Assembly (NCBI GenBank): GCA_916700875.1
Contig: CAKAKS010000165.1
Span: 61,000 to 124,999 of the forward strand
Direction of reading: 5' to 3'
From: Sebastes aleutianus
Lineage: Eukaryota > Chordata > Actinopteri > Perciformes > Sebastidae
DNA: 64,000 nt
Below the pieces are notes generated by a model. It worked only from the letters and a program-made list of their open reading frames with translations, ran no database searches and was not told the origin of the DNA. Shown here piece after piece: positions 25,536 to 36,487 of this stretch (position 1 is the stretch's first letter; the number at the start of each line of letters is the position of its first letter). Both the position numbers and the translations under genes were made by a program.

Positions 25536-26194
25536 GACACACGTCAGCTAAAACCACAATATCACTCTATATTTCACCTGCTTCGCAGTAATGTTAGCTG
25601 ACCAGACGAAGGTCTCTCCATGAATCAATGTTGCTCCTAGTGTTGGCTTTTCCTGCTTCAGCCTCCCGACCAGAAACAGGGGAGACACCGGCACCCGGTC
25701 GGAGACGATAACGTTTCTTGCTGCGGAGCCCCGTCACTTCACAAGACACGGAAAACCTCTGTTGGTCTGGAGGAGCTGCAGCAGTTATTTCTGCACAAAC
25801 GTCCACTGTACATTCACTAGATATTCTCAGAGCTACGAAGTCTTCTGCAGTGTGCAGTGTGTAGTGTGCGCGCATGTACGTAAGAGTGGAGCGCGAGAAC
25901 GCGCGCGGTGAAGGCAGGCAGAGGAGCAGAGTACAGCAGAGACTCCGGCCCTGGAGACCAAAGTCTCCCCTGTGTCTTCTGGCCGTGGTCGGGGGGCTGG
26001 AGCCGGAGGAGTTGACACTGTTTAACAGACGGGCTTCACTAGATATAACTTTGCGGTTTTGGTGCTTCCGTGTAGTTTCTGTTGGAGTCTGAGTCTGAAC
26101 AGCGTAGCCATGCGCAAGCGCGCATATGCGAGCGTGCACGGGAAACCGACCTGGTAGATTTATACGTGTAAAAAGTTACAAACAGTCCCTTTAA

Positions 26195-26882
26195 TGATGA
26201 CGGTTTCAGTTAACAGCAGTGTTGAATGAATGTAACGTTATGGGCTATTGTTAGGCCACTTACGCATTGAGTCGGTCCGCTATTGTCTGCAACGTTTTTA
26301 TCTCGCTGTTTTATTACAGCAGCCGACAGCCATGTTTCATTTTCTACATATTATATGTTTAATTTCCTTGCAATCTTTCATTAGTAGATGTTACTCACTG
26401 GGTTTAAAGTTTGCGGAAAACGTTTACTCCATTCCAGCATCAGTAAATCTGTGATCGACCTCGTGGTCTATTGAAGAAAGCCACGAACGCGCATCTATCT
26501 GAATTACTTCCACCTGGCTCAACCTAGTCGCACCTCCTCAGCCTGGCTTGGCCTATGTGATTAAAACGGATTAAACCAGGATGAACTGACTAGACTAGGT
26601 CAAGCCTTGCTTTCTCTCTTATCCTGGATTTCTTTATTCTGCTTTTGTGAAACAGGCAGAGAGGAGTTAGAAAGCATTAATAAAACACAAACACGGGTGT
26701 ATTTTTCAGCAAAACCTTTAAGTCATGGTTAATAGGTTGGATTGAGATCTGGTGACTGTGAAGGCCTTAGCATATGATTCACATCATTTCAATAAAACCA
26801 TTCACTGACTCCTTATTCCATGCATGAAACTATCTGCATTCATCACATATGATCTGTCCACTGATTCATTCAGGTTTTTCCT
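26195..26882. other. Unassigned non-coding stretch
   Basis: No exon, element terminus or repeat that I can recognise, between the TTAA element and the Tc1 fragment. Confidence 0.5.
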
Positions 26883-27545
26883 TCAATCTGTCACCAGCCT
26901 ACACAACATTAAAATTGATACACACACATATATACCGATCAGCCATAACATTAGGACACCATGGGCACCCTGACGACTTTCTATCAGAACCAGCATTAAC
27001 TTTTTCAGCAATGTGAGCTCCAGTAGCTCTTCTATTGGATCAGACAACACGAGCCAGCCTTCGCTCCCCACGTGCATCAATGAGCCTCGGGTCTGACCGT
27101 GTCGCCGGTTCACTGGTTTTCCTTCCTTGGACCACTTTTGGTAGGTCCTAACCACTGCAGACTGGGAACATCCCACAACAGCTGCAGTTTTGGAGATGCT
27201 CTGACCCAGTCGTCTAGCCATCACAATTTGGCTCTCGTCAAAGTCGCTCACATCCTTAAGCTGGCCCATTTTTTCTGCTTCCAACACAAAGTTCAAAATG
27301 TTCACTTGCTGCCTAAATAAACTGGGAAAAAAAAGTTCGGAAACTTGTGTTTGGTCGATTATTTCTCTGTTGTTACAATGCTAATTGGCATTGTATTTTA
27401 CATCGTTGGAAAGCCTGTTTATTTACCTTCACAATGATGTCCAACTTGTAAGGATCATGCATTTGTGGGATGAGCAGCACAGCTGATTATGTAGGTAGCG
27501 CCCCAAGAAAAATTTGCTTAAATGCTCTGCCAATGCTAAACAGTG
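26883..27545 (-). pseudogene. Tc1-like transposase fragment, N-terminal part
   Basis: The minus-strand frame from 27305 encodes MGQLKDVSDFDESQIVMARR and then GCSQSAVVRTYQKWSKEGK, the helix-turn-helix DNA-binding start of Tc1-type transposases. It then loses the family pattern (frameshift) before the DDE domain. The flanking ACCGATCAGCCATAACATTA is a familiar fish Tc1-type end. The stretch 27310-27545 recurs at 45784-46005, next to a different Tc1 remnant. Confidence 0.8.
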
Positions 27546-30226
27546 TATTCTCCTGTTGGTATTGACTCTTGCATGTGCCTACCAGCTCTCAGGGGTCCTT
27601 ACCAATATCTTCAATCTTTCCCTAAGCTAAGCCACCATCCCTCCCTGCCTAAAGTCTGCCACCATCATCCCGGTTCCCAAAAAAACAGCCATGAACTGTC
27701 TCAATGACTACAGGCCGATCGCACTCACATCAGTAGTCATGAAGTGTTTTGAGATGCTGGTTTCACAACACATCAAAGCCAGCCTCCCTCCCTCCATCGA
27801 CCAGTTTGCATACAGAACAAACCGGTCCACAGAAGATGCCATTTCCATAGCCCTCCAGGGCTCTAGACTAACTTTTCCACTGGTAGCACTGGTGCTACCA
27901 ACTTTCTCAGTTGGTAGCACCAGCACATGATTTGGTCGCACCCTTTTTTTGGGTTACAGCATGGTATTAATCAATGACCTTGCATGCTAATAAATAGTTG
28001 TCTTAATTTACATACCCCAGTGAAACATTGACAATGCATCAAAACTTGATATTTGCAAAATATTTCAACTAACAAGTTTAGAGTTTCCTGCAACGGACGG
28101 CCCACATTGCCTACAATAAAAACACAGCACAGTGTTCCCCTCGTACCGTAACCACGGGTACTGTGTTAGCCATTGTGGCTGAAAGTGGTACTTCTTTTTC
28201 TTCACCTGTCTGTCAGCCAGTCTCTCCGTGCCTGTTGCACATTCATCATCGGTGGTGTCTGAGTCGGCACCTCTGTTATACTCTCCCTCAACACCAGCTT
28301 CCTCCTTTCTCTCCTCATTTGTTTTTTTTAAATAATCAGCAATAGACCGCTTCATTTTGGTGAACAGCGAAACTTTGGCGTCCTGCAGTTTGTGATGCGC
28401 GTGAGCAGGGTCTGAAATTAACTTTTTTCCATTAACTGTGGTTTGTTATTGCCATCTGTAGTGGTTATTTGCATACAAACATAATTATTAATTGTCATTA
28501 TTATTTAAATATAATATGTATAATCATAATTCCCTTTGTATTATCTTTTTTATATTTCTGTAAAAAACATAGGGCCCCCAAAAAGTTAGGACCGGCCCTG
28601 CTAGCTGCTCCTAAAGTTGGAGGATCAGCTGGACAAGATGCTGCTGTCATGAGGAGAGACGCAGCATGTTGGTACGGACTAAATTCATTCATTGCAGCCT
28701 TGTTACCCAAAGGGGACAAAGAGGAGTAAGTAAGTAAATAAGTGGTTAACATCAGTAACATGATTTGAGCTGTGGCGGAGTTTTGACTCCTCGTTAACGT
28801 AACGTTATCGTCATCTCACTCACTGTAATTGCAAACGTCGGCTGCCGGCTCGTTACCGTTAACATCCAACAGTCTAACCTTAGCTAACTGTAACGTTACT
28901 GGTAACTACTAGAAAGTTTAACTCACTGACTTGAGAATAATTCCCCGTTGACGCTGCAGCTCCTGAGATCAGAGGCCGGTGGTATATCTTATGTGTGTGT
29001 GTGTGTGTGTGTACATGTGGGACGGATCGGGCGCATACAGTGTGTATACGTGTGTGTGTTTATGTTGTCACGGAGGTTTAATAATAACGGCGCGCTACAC
29101 AAAATGTGCAGTCATTTTCATCATCGAAGGTTTACACAGAACAGAGGAGAGTGCAGGAGAGGAGAGAGAGGCTGCAACAGTGAGGAACAAAAAAGCACTG
29201 CTTTCTTCTGCAATATCCAACCGTGTTACCGTGTTACCGTGTTACCGTGTTACCAAAATAGTAATGAATGCACTCGCAAAATGCGACTAGGTAAAAATTT
29301 TACTCGCACTCTCCCAAAAAAAGGTTGCATATGCAATCATTTTGGTCGCAGTCTAGAGCCCTGCCCTCCACACTGTGCTGAACCACCTCTAACACACAGG
29401 CAGCTATGTAAGAATGCTCTTCATAGACTACAGCTCAGCATTTAACACCATCATCCCGGACATACTGGTCAGGAAACTGCTGGACCTACACCTCCCCTCA
29501 TCCACCTGCGCCTGGATTAAGGACTTTCTCACCAACCGACCGCACACAGTGAAGCTTGACCCCCACTGATCCTCTTCCTTCTCACTCAGCACCAGCTCTC
29601 CTCAAGGCTGTGTGCTGAGCCTGTTATTCTATGCACTCTACACCCATGACTGCACTCCATCCCACCCCTCAAACACTGTCATCAAATTTGCAGACGACAC
29701 CACCGTGGTCGGGCTCATCTTGAAAGGAGATGAGACGGCCTACAGAGACGAGGTCCAGCGACTGACGGCAAGGTGTGTAGACAATAACCTGGCTCTCAAC
29801 ACAGTAAAACAAAGGAAATCATCATCGACTTCAGAAGACACCGTGCGGACCCTGCCCCACTCCACATCCACGGAGACTGCGTGGAAAGGGTCGCGACCTT
29901 CAAGTTTTGGGCATCTACATCACAGATGATCTCTCCTGGTCCACTAACACCACAGCGACAATGAAGAAGGCACAGCAGTGTCTACACTTCCTGAGGCTAC
30001 TCAGGGAAAACAAACTGGGACAGAAGCTGCTGGTGGCCTTCTATCGCTCTGCCATCGAGAGCATACTGGCGTATGGCATCACAGTGTGGTACGCTGGGTG
30101 CTCAACTGCGGACAAGAGAGCTCTCCAGAGGGTCATAATCTCAGCCCAAAAGATTGTTGGCTGCCCTCTGCCCTCCCTGGAGGATACTCATACTTGTGCA
30201 ATAATTATTTTTTTATTAGTGAAATA
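27546..30226 (+). pseudogene. Non-LTR retrotransposon reverse transcriptase remnant, split by a hAT insertion
   Basis: Frames encode NDYRPIALTSVVMKCFEMLV and QFAYRTNRSTEDAISIAL (27691-27857). After the inserted element they encode HRLQLSI, PQGCV, the catalytic-site motif FADDTT (about 29682-29705), and a C-terminal segment with LLVAFYRSAIESILAYG and RALQRVIISAQKIVG. The order and wording fit the reverse transcriptase of L2/CR1/Rex1-like fish LINEs. An in-frame stop near 29567 and later frameshifts show decay. Confidence 0.87.
27858..29362. mobile_element. hAT element inserted into the LINE
   Basis: Ends GGGCTCTAGAC and GTCTAGAGCCC, with an 8-bp duplication GCCCTCCA at 27850-27857 and 29363-29370. 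Removing it joins the LINE frame. A minus-strand frame (28065-28355) starts MKRSIADYLKKTNEERKEE and has WLRYEGNTVLCFYCRQCG, resembling the N-terminal zinc-finger region of hAT transposases, but the transposase body is missing. It includes a GT tract at about 28992-29012 and four GTGTTACC copies near 29223-29254. Confidence 0.87.
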
Positions 30227-30270
30227 GCTACACTATTTATACACAGTTTTCTTAATTGCACTGATCCGGA

Positions 30271-30810
30271 GAAGCACTTAAAAGATTCAAGATTCAAGAT
30301 TCAAGATGTTTATTGTCACGCCGGTTATACAGGAACAATCGTGTGAAATGCTTTTTGCAGGGAAGCTCCATTAAAATAATAAGTCATATTACAATTATAA
30401 AAGGCAATACTTAAGAACTTATACAGTATATACAGTATACGATATATTTTTGTGTGTGAAGATGTCGTATGAATTATCTATTTAAAAGTCTGATGGCCTG
30501 GGGGAAAAAACTGTTCCTCAGTCTGCTGGTGAGAGTCCTGGGGGTCCTGTATCTTCTACCAGAGGGCAGGAGGGAGAACAGGCTGTTGTGGGTGTGTGTG
30601 TTGTCCTTAATGACCCTTACGGTCCACGTTGGTGCAGTTGCCGTACCAGGTGGTGAAGCAGCCTGTCAGGAGACTCTCTATGGTGCCCCGGTAGAAGTCC
30701 CTGAGGATTTTTGGTTTCAGTCTAAAAGTCCTTAAGCGCCTCAGAGTGTACAGTCTCTGCTGGGCCTTCCTGACTACAGCGGTGGTGTGGGTGGCCCATG
30801 TCAAGTCCTT
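30271..30810 (-). pseudogene. LINE 3' fragment inserted in opposite orientation
   Basis: The minus strand encodes WATHTTAVVRKAQQRLYTLR and FYRGTIESLLTGCFTTWYGN, the C-terminal end of a reverse transcriptase ORF. It ends with a repeated AAGATTC tract at about 30282-30305. It interrupts the 3' tail of the plus-strand LINE, which resumes at 30811. Confidence 0.82.
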
Positions 30811-31001
30811 AAGTCCAAAACATATGTGTATTATGTGGGGAACGAATGGGTACTGTGAATGTTGTGAATGTTATGTGAAAAATGGAGGAATGAATGTGTA
30901 TTTTAGCTGTCTGTTGTTTTTATTTATCTATTTTTAACTGCACTGAGCTGGAGAAGCCTACAAATTTCGTTGTACCATCTACAATGACAATATAGCTTTC
31001 T
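30811..31001 (+). mobile_element. 3' end of the plus-strand LINE
   Basis: Contains CACTGAGCTGGAGAAGCC and AATTTCGTTGTACC followed by ACAATGACAATA, a typical fish LINE 3' untranslated end. Confidence 0.7.
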
Positions 31002-31240
31002 TTTTTTTTTTAAATACATTTTTATTTGGAGACGTTGACACTTTACATGATCAAGGAATGAACATTTTTGTAGCATGATGTAATGAGCAGCATGTACTTA
31101 AAAGAGTGTTTCCATTTTTTTCTTTTTTTAAGTGTACATATACAATAAACATTGTGCCCGTACATACGGAAGAAATGATTGTTGAAGAAGTTGAATAAAC
31201 CTTAGAAGAACAATACTGTATAATAATATTATTTTAATAA
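31002..31240 (-). mobile_element. Short retroposed sequence with poly(A) tail
   Basis: On the minus strand the insert ends with AAATAAAAATGTATTT and a run of A. It is bounded by AGCTTTCT at 30994-31001 and 31241-31248. Poly(A), an upstream AATAAA and a direct repeat indicate reverse-transcriptase-mediated insertion. The source transcript is not recognised. It lies just downstream of the stop of gene D, in the gene's direction. Confidence 0.6.
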
Positions 31241-31263
31241 AGCTTTCTATTCTATTGTGTCAT

Positions 31264-34200
31264 CTATTTGACCCACTGGTTGACCACCTCCTCCCTCCTT
31301 CTCTTAAGAGGTATGCATCGCAGTGGGGTCATTCTTTTGGAAACAGTATTGTGGCCAGGCTGTTTTGGTGTCCCTCTTTTGGAGCTGTTTTGGTTGGCGA
31401 TATCTCCACATTGCAAGAAGGTTCTGGGTTCGAACCCGGTCCTCCCACAGTCCAAAGACATGCAGATCCCCTGAGACTCTGTAGAAGGAAAATTACTGAA
31501 TGATTAATTATTCCACACAAGAGACAACTGAAAGAGACCTTAATGTTTACCCTGCAGCAAAGAGAAAGATACCCACCTATGTTATGTTTGAGCAATTTGA
31601 GAATCTCAAGGAATTCTGAGTTTTGTGACTTCACCAGTTCAGACCTTTTTGACATCACCAGTTCAGGATGCTGTTGGTCCAGCCTCTTCTTCACTTTTGC
31701 CCAGTCCTCCTCGGTCTACACACAAAAGACAATAAAAAAAAAAAAATCGTTGTCAGTGCCCACAGGTGATCAATCATCAGGGTCAACAATCACAAAGCCC
31801 TGTTTGTTCCCAGCAGCTTAACTGTAACTTCTCACCTTGTGTTTGAAGGCCTCTCCCTCGTAATATCTCCTGGGTGCTGGATACTCTATTCCGTTGTAAT
31901 GTAGCTGCCTCAGGCTTGAAGCCACCAAATGCAGCATCTGTCCATCGTAGGCATACACCTTTCTGTCCTCACAGGTCATCAGAACGAGCTGGTCACTCGG
32001 GCACGAGGTCCCCTCCACTACACCTACAACCTGCATGCTTACTATCTCGGGAAGGTAGAATTTCCCCCACCCATTCACCACGTCCTCTTCCTCACTGTAA
32101 ATGGTGTCGTCCAGGTCTCCTATTGTCAATGTGGCACCAGGTGGGTTCTCTAAGTCTAAAGTCTTGCGTCTATCCTTGGACACATCATCTGACACCTGTG
32201 TCAGGTAATCTGAAACCGCAAACACATGCCGGACAAGAGGAATTTGATGTAATATGGAAAATACTTGCTTCAAGGTTTTATGACATGTTAGGAAAAGATG
32301 TATTCTATATATTTGCACTCTTCTTACTTTGTACTGCAACTGCTGCACAACAATTTCTCTTGGGATAAATGATCTTATCTTACCTTTTTCACTGTTGCGC
32401 CATGGGAGTAGATCAAACGGCTGACCTGCCGAACTGAAAGATAGAAAAGATGACAAATGTTTCTTTGGACAATTAAAGGCTGCAAGTCAATCAATGTGCT
32501 CCAGTCCTTTTTTTTCTTTCATTGGAAGTTTGCTATCCTGAGCAATGGCATGGCTGTCCATGGCACTGAGAGGCACCGGATTCAACGGCATACTGCTGGA
32601 AGATGTGTGGAAACCCTCTGTCAACTAAGGGCGCTTTAACAAGCCACAGTCCATTTGGCTAGTCCCAATCAGAGTGAAATTGATACTTTTGGTTTGTTTT
32701 TTATTTAGTCTGGTTCGGTTTCACAGTGCACAAATCAAAGCGGACCAAATAACAAAAAAGTTGCTGAGGGGCATGTGCAAAGGAGCAAACTTATCTTTTT
32801 GTTACTTCTATGCAGGGAATCGCAGACTATGATGCTGTCAAGGTTTTTTCACTTCGACTCTGCACTGATCTACTGTGTGCACAAATCCCTTCTCCTCCAG
32901 TTCATCTCAAATGACTTTATAAACGTTACTGTTTATGCGATCTTTATTTAGCATATTCTGTATGTTCTCTTCTGCCCAGATGTCAAGCAAACGTCGGAAT
33001 ACTGCAGAGGTCCAGGTCAGTAACGTTACTGTTTTGTAATTGTGTTTTATACTACAGTGTTAGTTTTCTTAACAGAGATGCCATTCTCTGTTTCCTGTCC
33101 AGGGACTACAAATGTAAACTAGCTTATAGCTAACTCTGGTACAGCTAAGAAGCTGTGCACTGTCCCTGTCAAATAAATAAATGCGTAAATGAATAAATGA
33201 GTAAATGACTAAATTAATAAAGACCTCTCCCACTCATGTTAACCTGTCGTTTACCTGTGTCCATCTCAATAAATGCCCGCACAAGCAGCCTGTATTTTGG
33301 TTCGCTTGGAAACAATCTGAGACCGCCTCCCGCAAGGGTACTCGGTTCGGTTGTTTTGGTCCACACCAGAGTACGATTACTGCATTCACAACTGTCCAAA
33401 CAAAACGTAAAAAGAAAACCTTCTGTTTGTGTTCCACATTTGCTCTGGCATTTTTTTAGTTTCTCTCGACACATTTTGCTATTATTTGTGATGTTGGAAG
33501 CATCTTGTAATGGCTTTATATTTAAACTGCTTTCAAGTATTCAAACTGGCCACTAAATGCTCTGTGACAAGATACCTGGGAAGACAGGTGTGTAACTTAA
33601 CACACCTGTCTTCTCAGGTATCCTGACATTCTTCATTTAAACCTCCCTGAACAGAAAAGAAAACTGGTTCTTACCTGCAGCAGCTCCCTGGACTGTTCTC
33701 CAGCCTTGTTCTCTGTCAGCAAGAAAACAAAATGTGTATGGTTAAAAGTGGTGGAAAAAATACTCAAACCTTTATTCAATATTTTAATATTATCACAGAA
33801 TCTGGGCCTAGGCAATATACTGTATTATTAGAAAGCAACTTGTCTAAATCTGTCAAATACATTTTAATAGAAATACAACAAAATACATTGTGCTTTTGGC
33901 CTATGGTTAAAATGTGGGCCATGTCGCCCTTTAGGTCCCATGTTTGATCTACTATGTGTCAGTAAAAAAATGCCAAAAACAATGTTTAAACGTAGTCCCA
34001 TTTGAAATGTAGTGGATTAACAGCAGGACATTTTGCAAAATGAAAGCACTGAGCTAAAGTGGAACTACAAATAAATACAGTATAACTAAATCTAATCTAA
34101 ATATATACTGTATATCTACAGCATATCTAAAATGGTATTTAAATATTTCACTAAAAAGGTTTGTAGGAAAATTAAAATGAGACAATTAAAGATTCTGTTT

Positions 34201-34344
34201 GACTACTGAGTATTTAAAGGGTGAATAAATTAATATTTTTTTCTGTAGCGCACACCACTGTAAATAAAATAAATTAATAGCTAACCAACAGATGTTTCTT
34301 ACTTTTCTTTGACTTGGACCGTCCGCCATTGTGTGTTTCTGTGT
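31264..34344 (-). CDS. Gene D, multi-exon protein of unknown function
   Basis: Proposed coding exons on the minus strand: 34344-34303 (ATG at 34329), 33712-33675, 32433-32384, 32209-31836, 31715-31577 and a less certain terminal exon 31478-31264. All boundaries have AG/GT, and phases agree throughout, giving about 280 residues. The start is MADGPSQRKRTRLENSPG, a basic segment like a nuclear localisation signal. Then come SAGQPFDLLPWRNSEK, an acidic-to-mixed domain in the 374-nt exon (GWGKFYLPEIVSMQVVG, CEDRKVYAYDGQMLHLVA) and a Lys/Glu-rich helical segment (TEEDWAKVKKRLDQQ). I recognise no family. There is no signal peptide or membrane span. It stands upstream of gene copy B on the same strand, across about 8.8 kb of transposons, and may be truncated. 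The last exon overlaps a SINE. Confidence 0.65.
31409..31490 (+). mobile_element. Truncated SINE overlapping the terminal exon of gene D
   Basis: TGCAAGAAGGTTCTGGGTTCG followed by CAGTCCAAAGACATGCAG matches the order of a very common fish SINE, with an internal deletion. GGTTCGAACCC is a tRNA-type box B. The proposed acceptor of gene D's last exon (31479-31480) lies in its antisense strand. Confidence 0.6.
32627..33440. repeat. Intron 3 of gene D, probable degenerate MITE
   Basis: GGGCGCTTTAACAAGCC and GTTCGGTTTCACAGTGCAC on the left, and GGTTCGCTTGG and GGTTCGGTTGTTTTGGTCC on the right, resemble a fish MITE that starts GGGCGCTTTCACAC. The boundaries are not clear. No exon is recognised in it. 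Confidence 0.35.
33571..33622. repeat. Near-perfect 23-bp hairpin in intron 2 of gene D
   Basis: GATACCTGGGAAGACAGGTGT and its complement, with one mismatch, separated by a 6-nt loop AACTTA. It lies about 50 nt downstream of the donor-side exon in genomic coordinates. It could be a small palindromic element or a structured RNA. Confidence 0.7.
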
Positions 34345-35131
34345 CTAAAACAGAGAGGTACTTAAATTCAAAAGAGGAAGAAACAACAACTGTATATATA
34401 TATAAAAAAACAGAAAAAAAACAACTGACCTGAAGACAGATTAGGAAATAAAACAACAAAAAATACAATTTCAAAACACTTTTTAGAGTAATTATAATAA
34501 TCACCTTACACATTCAATAAAAAAAAAAAAAAAAAACATAATTTAAGGCCAAATTATCACATTCCCAAAATGCTTTAATGATTTTTTTTCCTGAACGGCA
34601 TCATTTCATATTAATGAGTTACTAGCTGTAAAAATTGTGTTTAAAATGTAACTTTTAAATGATTGTTTATGACAATTAGATCATATATTAAAATTCACTT
34701 CCTTGTGAGCTGCTGATTTGCTACGACGATGTTTTCCTCCTATTGTGCACACAATACACGCACACATTATTGGGTCATATATATAAAATATTAGCCTAAA
34801 CTTCTGGATATATGCCCTAATTCCTTTTTATGTTTTCACAAATGAAACCAAAGTTGTATAAATGTGAATCTCTTTTAGATTTGAGCGTAAAGAGTCTGTA
34901 ACAACCAGCAGGAGGACATTTGTCCTCGCATGTCCTCTAAAGACAGACGACAGCTTCTTTGTAATAATCTGAAATGTGAAAACTATAATCACGTTTATTA
35001 ATGTTAAATCTAAAAACAATGTTTGCTTTGTTAGGCTACTAAATTGTTCTAACAGAGATAGACTAGGTAAGACTGAACTAAATCAAAAGTGTGAGAAAAA
35101 TCCTCATCAAACAAAGTCAAATAATAGTTAC

Positions 35132-35190
35132 CAAGTCTGAGTAGTAGACTGAAGCCTCAGCTGTCTTCGAGGATAATCCCTTCGCTGGAT
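35132..35190 (-). other. Probable non-coding first exon of gene D
   Basis: Starts about 25-30 nt from a TATA box and ends at CAGACTTG followed by GTAACTATT, a good donor. It contains no ATG in the gene's direction, so translation would begin in the next exon at 34329. The start position is estimated from the TATA box. Confidence 0.5.
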
Positions 35191-35213
35191 GTAAAAGGAT
35201 AATTCCTATTTCT

Positions 35214-35372
35214 CCTTTTATACGGCTTGACTCCTCTCCTCGGCTCCTCTCCTCGCGTCTTAGTCCCGCCCACGGGAGATGCGAGCGGAGGAGGCGAGGA
35301 AATATGTTTTTAGAGACATGAGAAGTCGTTTCCTCTGAAGCGTCACGTGAAGTGACGTCCGTTTCTGATGAT
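35214..35372 (-). promoter_or_regulatory. TATA promoter of gene D inside a transposon-like inverted repeat
   Basis: On the minus strand: CACGTGA E-box (35343-35350), TGGGCGGGAC GC box (about 35263-35272) and GTATAAAAG TATA box (35215-35223), in the right order and spacing. The whole segment is one arm of an inverted repeat whose other arm (36231-36404) carries the same boxes facing the opposite way. Confidence 0.6.
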
Positions 35373-36415
35373 CACCGACCGACACGCTCCCTTATTGGAT
35401 ATCAGTTATTGATTGGACGCTGCGCCGATCAGACTGATCTGATACATCAACATCACTGCAGTTTTATACCGGAGTGAAGACAGATCACAGATTAAAAGAT
35501 TTATAGTTTAGTTGTCTTCTGATTCACCATCTAGTTATAACCTGTGTTAACTTTAGGTGTGAACAACAAACGGACCATGTTGATGGTGAAGTGTTCCAGC
35601 AGCAGAAGGACCTGCAGTAGCTCTGCTTCACACACCGTCACTGAAGGAGTCTGACACTGAGAGGGGTTTATAAAAGCTGACATACTGACTTAAAATGACT
35701 CTCTTCATTTGTTAGAAAGAGTTTTCTTTTGATCATCTGTTATTTTCCCCATTAACTTTTATTATGGATACAGTTAAAGTCAGAGAGAGAAGGAGAGTCT
35801 CTCTTTTACACCTTTTACATCATTTATCCTCATTTGCATTCAGTCACATGAGGCTGATAATTCCTGAGTGTCAGGTTTGATATAAGTTACATCATTTACA
35901 TTTCCCTGAAACATTCAGCATAATACATAACTTCTACTATCAGAATATCAATAACTAAAGACGCTAATAATGAATAAATAATATAAAGATATTGTGCCAG
36001 TAGAGATGGTTCCTGGTCCTCTAAGCAGGACTCAGTCCACAGTAGAAATACAGACTGCAGCTGTTATTCATGTGCAGGTGTTTGTTAAACAGGTAACAGG
36101 CTACAGAGAGGAAACACTGCTGCTCTGCCACTGAGAATAACTGTGTCTTTATTAGTATTAGTACAGTTCAGACATACAACAGATGTTAATGTCAACTGAC
36201 AGCTGATCCAGCTGTGATCAGCTGATGCTGTCATCAGAAACAGACGTCGCTTCACGTGACGCTTCAGAGGAAAGGACATCTCATGTCTCTAAAAACATAT
36301 TTCCTCGTTTCCTCTCTCCTCGAGTCTTTTCCTCGCCTCCTCCCCTCGCATCTCCCGTGGGCGGGACTAAGATACGAGGAGAGGAGTCAAGCCCTATAAA
36401 AAGACAAATGGGAAA
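35214..36415. mobile_element. Inverted-repeat element with about 160-190 bp ends
   Basis: Arms 35214-35372 and 36231-36404 are inverted copies, sharing TCACGTGA, CATGTCTCTAAAAACATATTT, CCCGTGGGCGGGACTAAG and GAGGAGAGGAGTCAAGCC. The interior has no coding potential. A second, diverged copy of the interior and ends occupies about 36488-37730 in direct order, so the region is a tandem pair. I cannot define target duplications. Confidence 0.65.
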
Positions 36416-36487
36416 GGCCCCTTGTGTATCCTCGCTCATGGCTCCTCCAGCAAGCCTCCTCGATCCTCGCTCCTCGCTCCTCGATGC

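Larger units (their letters stand above)
24169..26190. mobile_element. TTAA-flanked DNA element, host of a nested hAT element
   Basis: Inverted ends AGGGACTGTTTGTAACTTT and its complement, flanked by TTAA (24165-24168 and 26191-26194). Removing the nested element at 24314-25535 leaves about 0.8 kb. A relative without the nested hAT is at 53604-54273. Frames at 25594-26139 and 25874-26092 are internal to the element and show no recognisable domain. Confidence 0.85.

Noticed and set aside
25594..26139. 181-codon minus-strand frame
   Set aside because: Spans the body of the TTAA-flanked element; arginine/alanine-rich, no domain, no counterpart frame at 53604-54273.
32457..32639. Plus-strand frame opposite gene D
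   Set aside because: No supporting signals. The minus strand has phase-consistent exons with splice sites.
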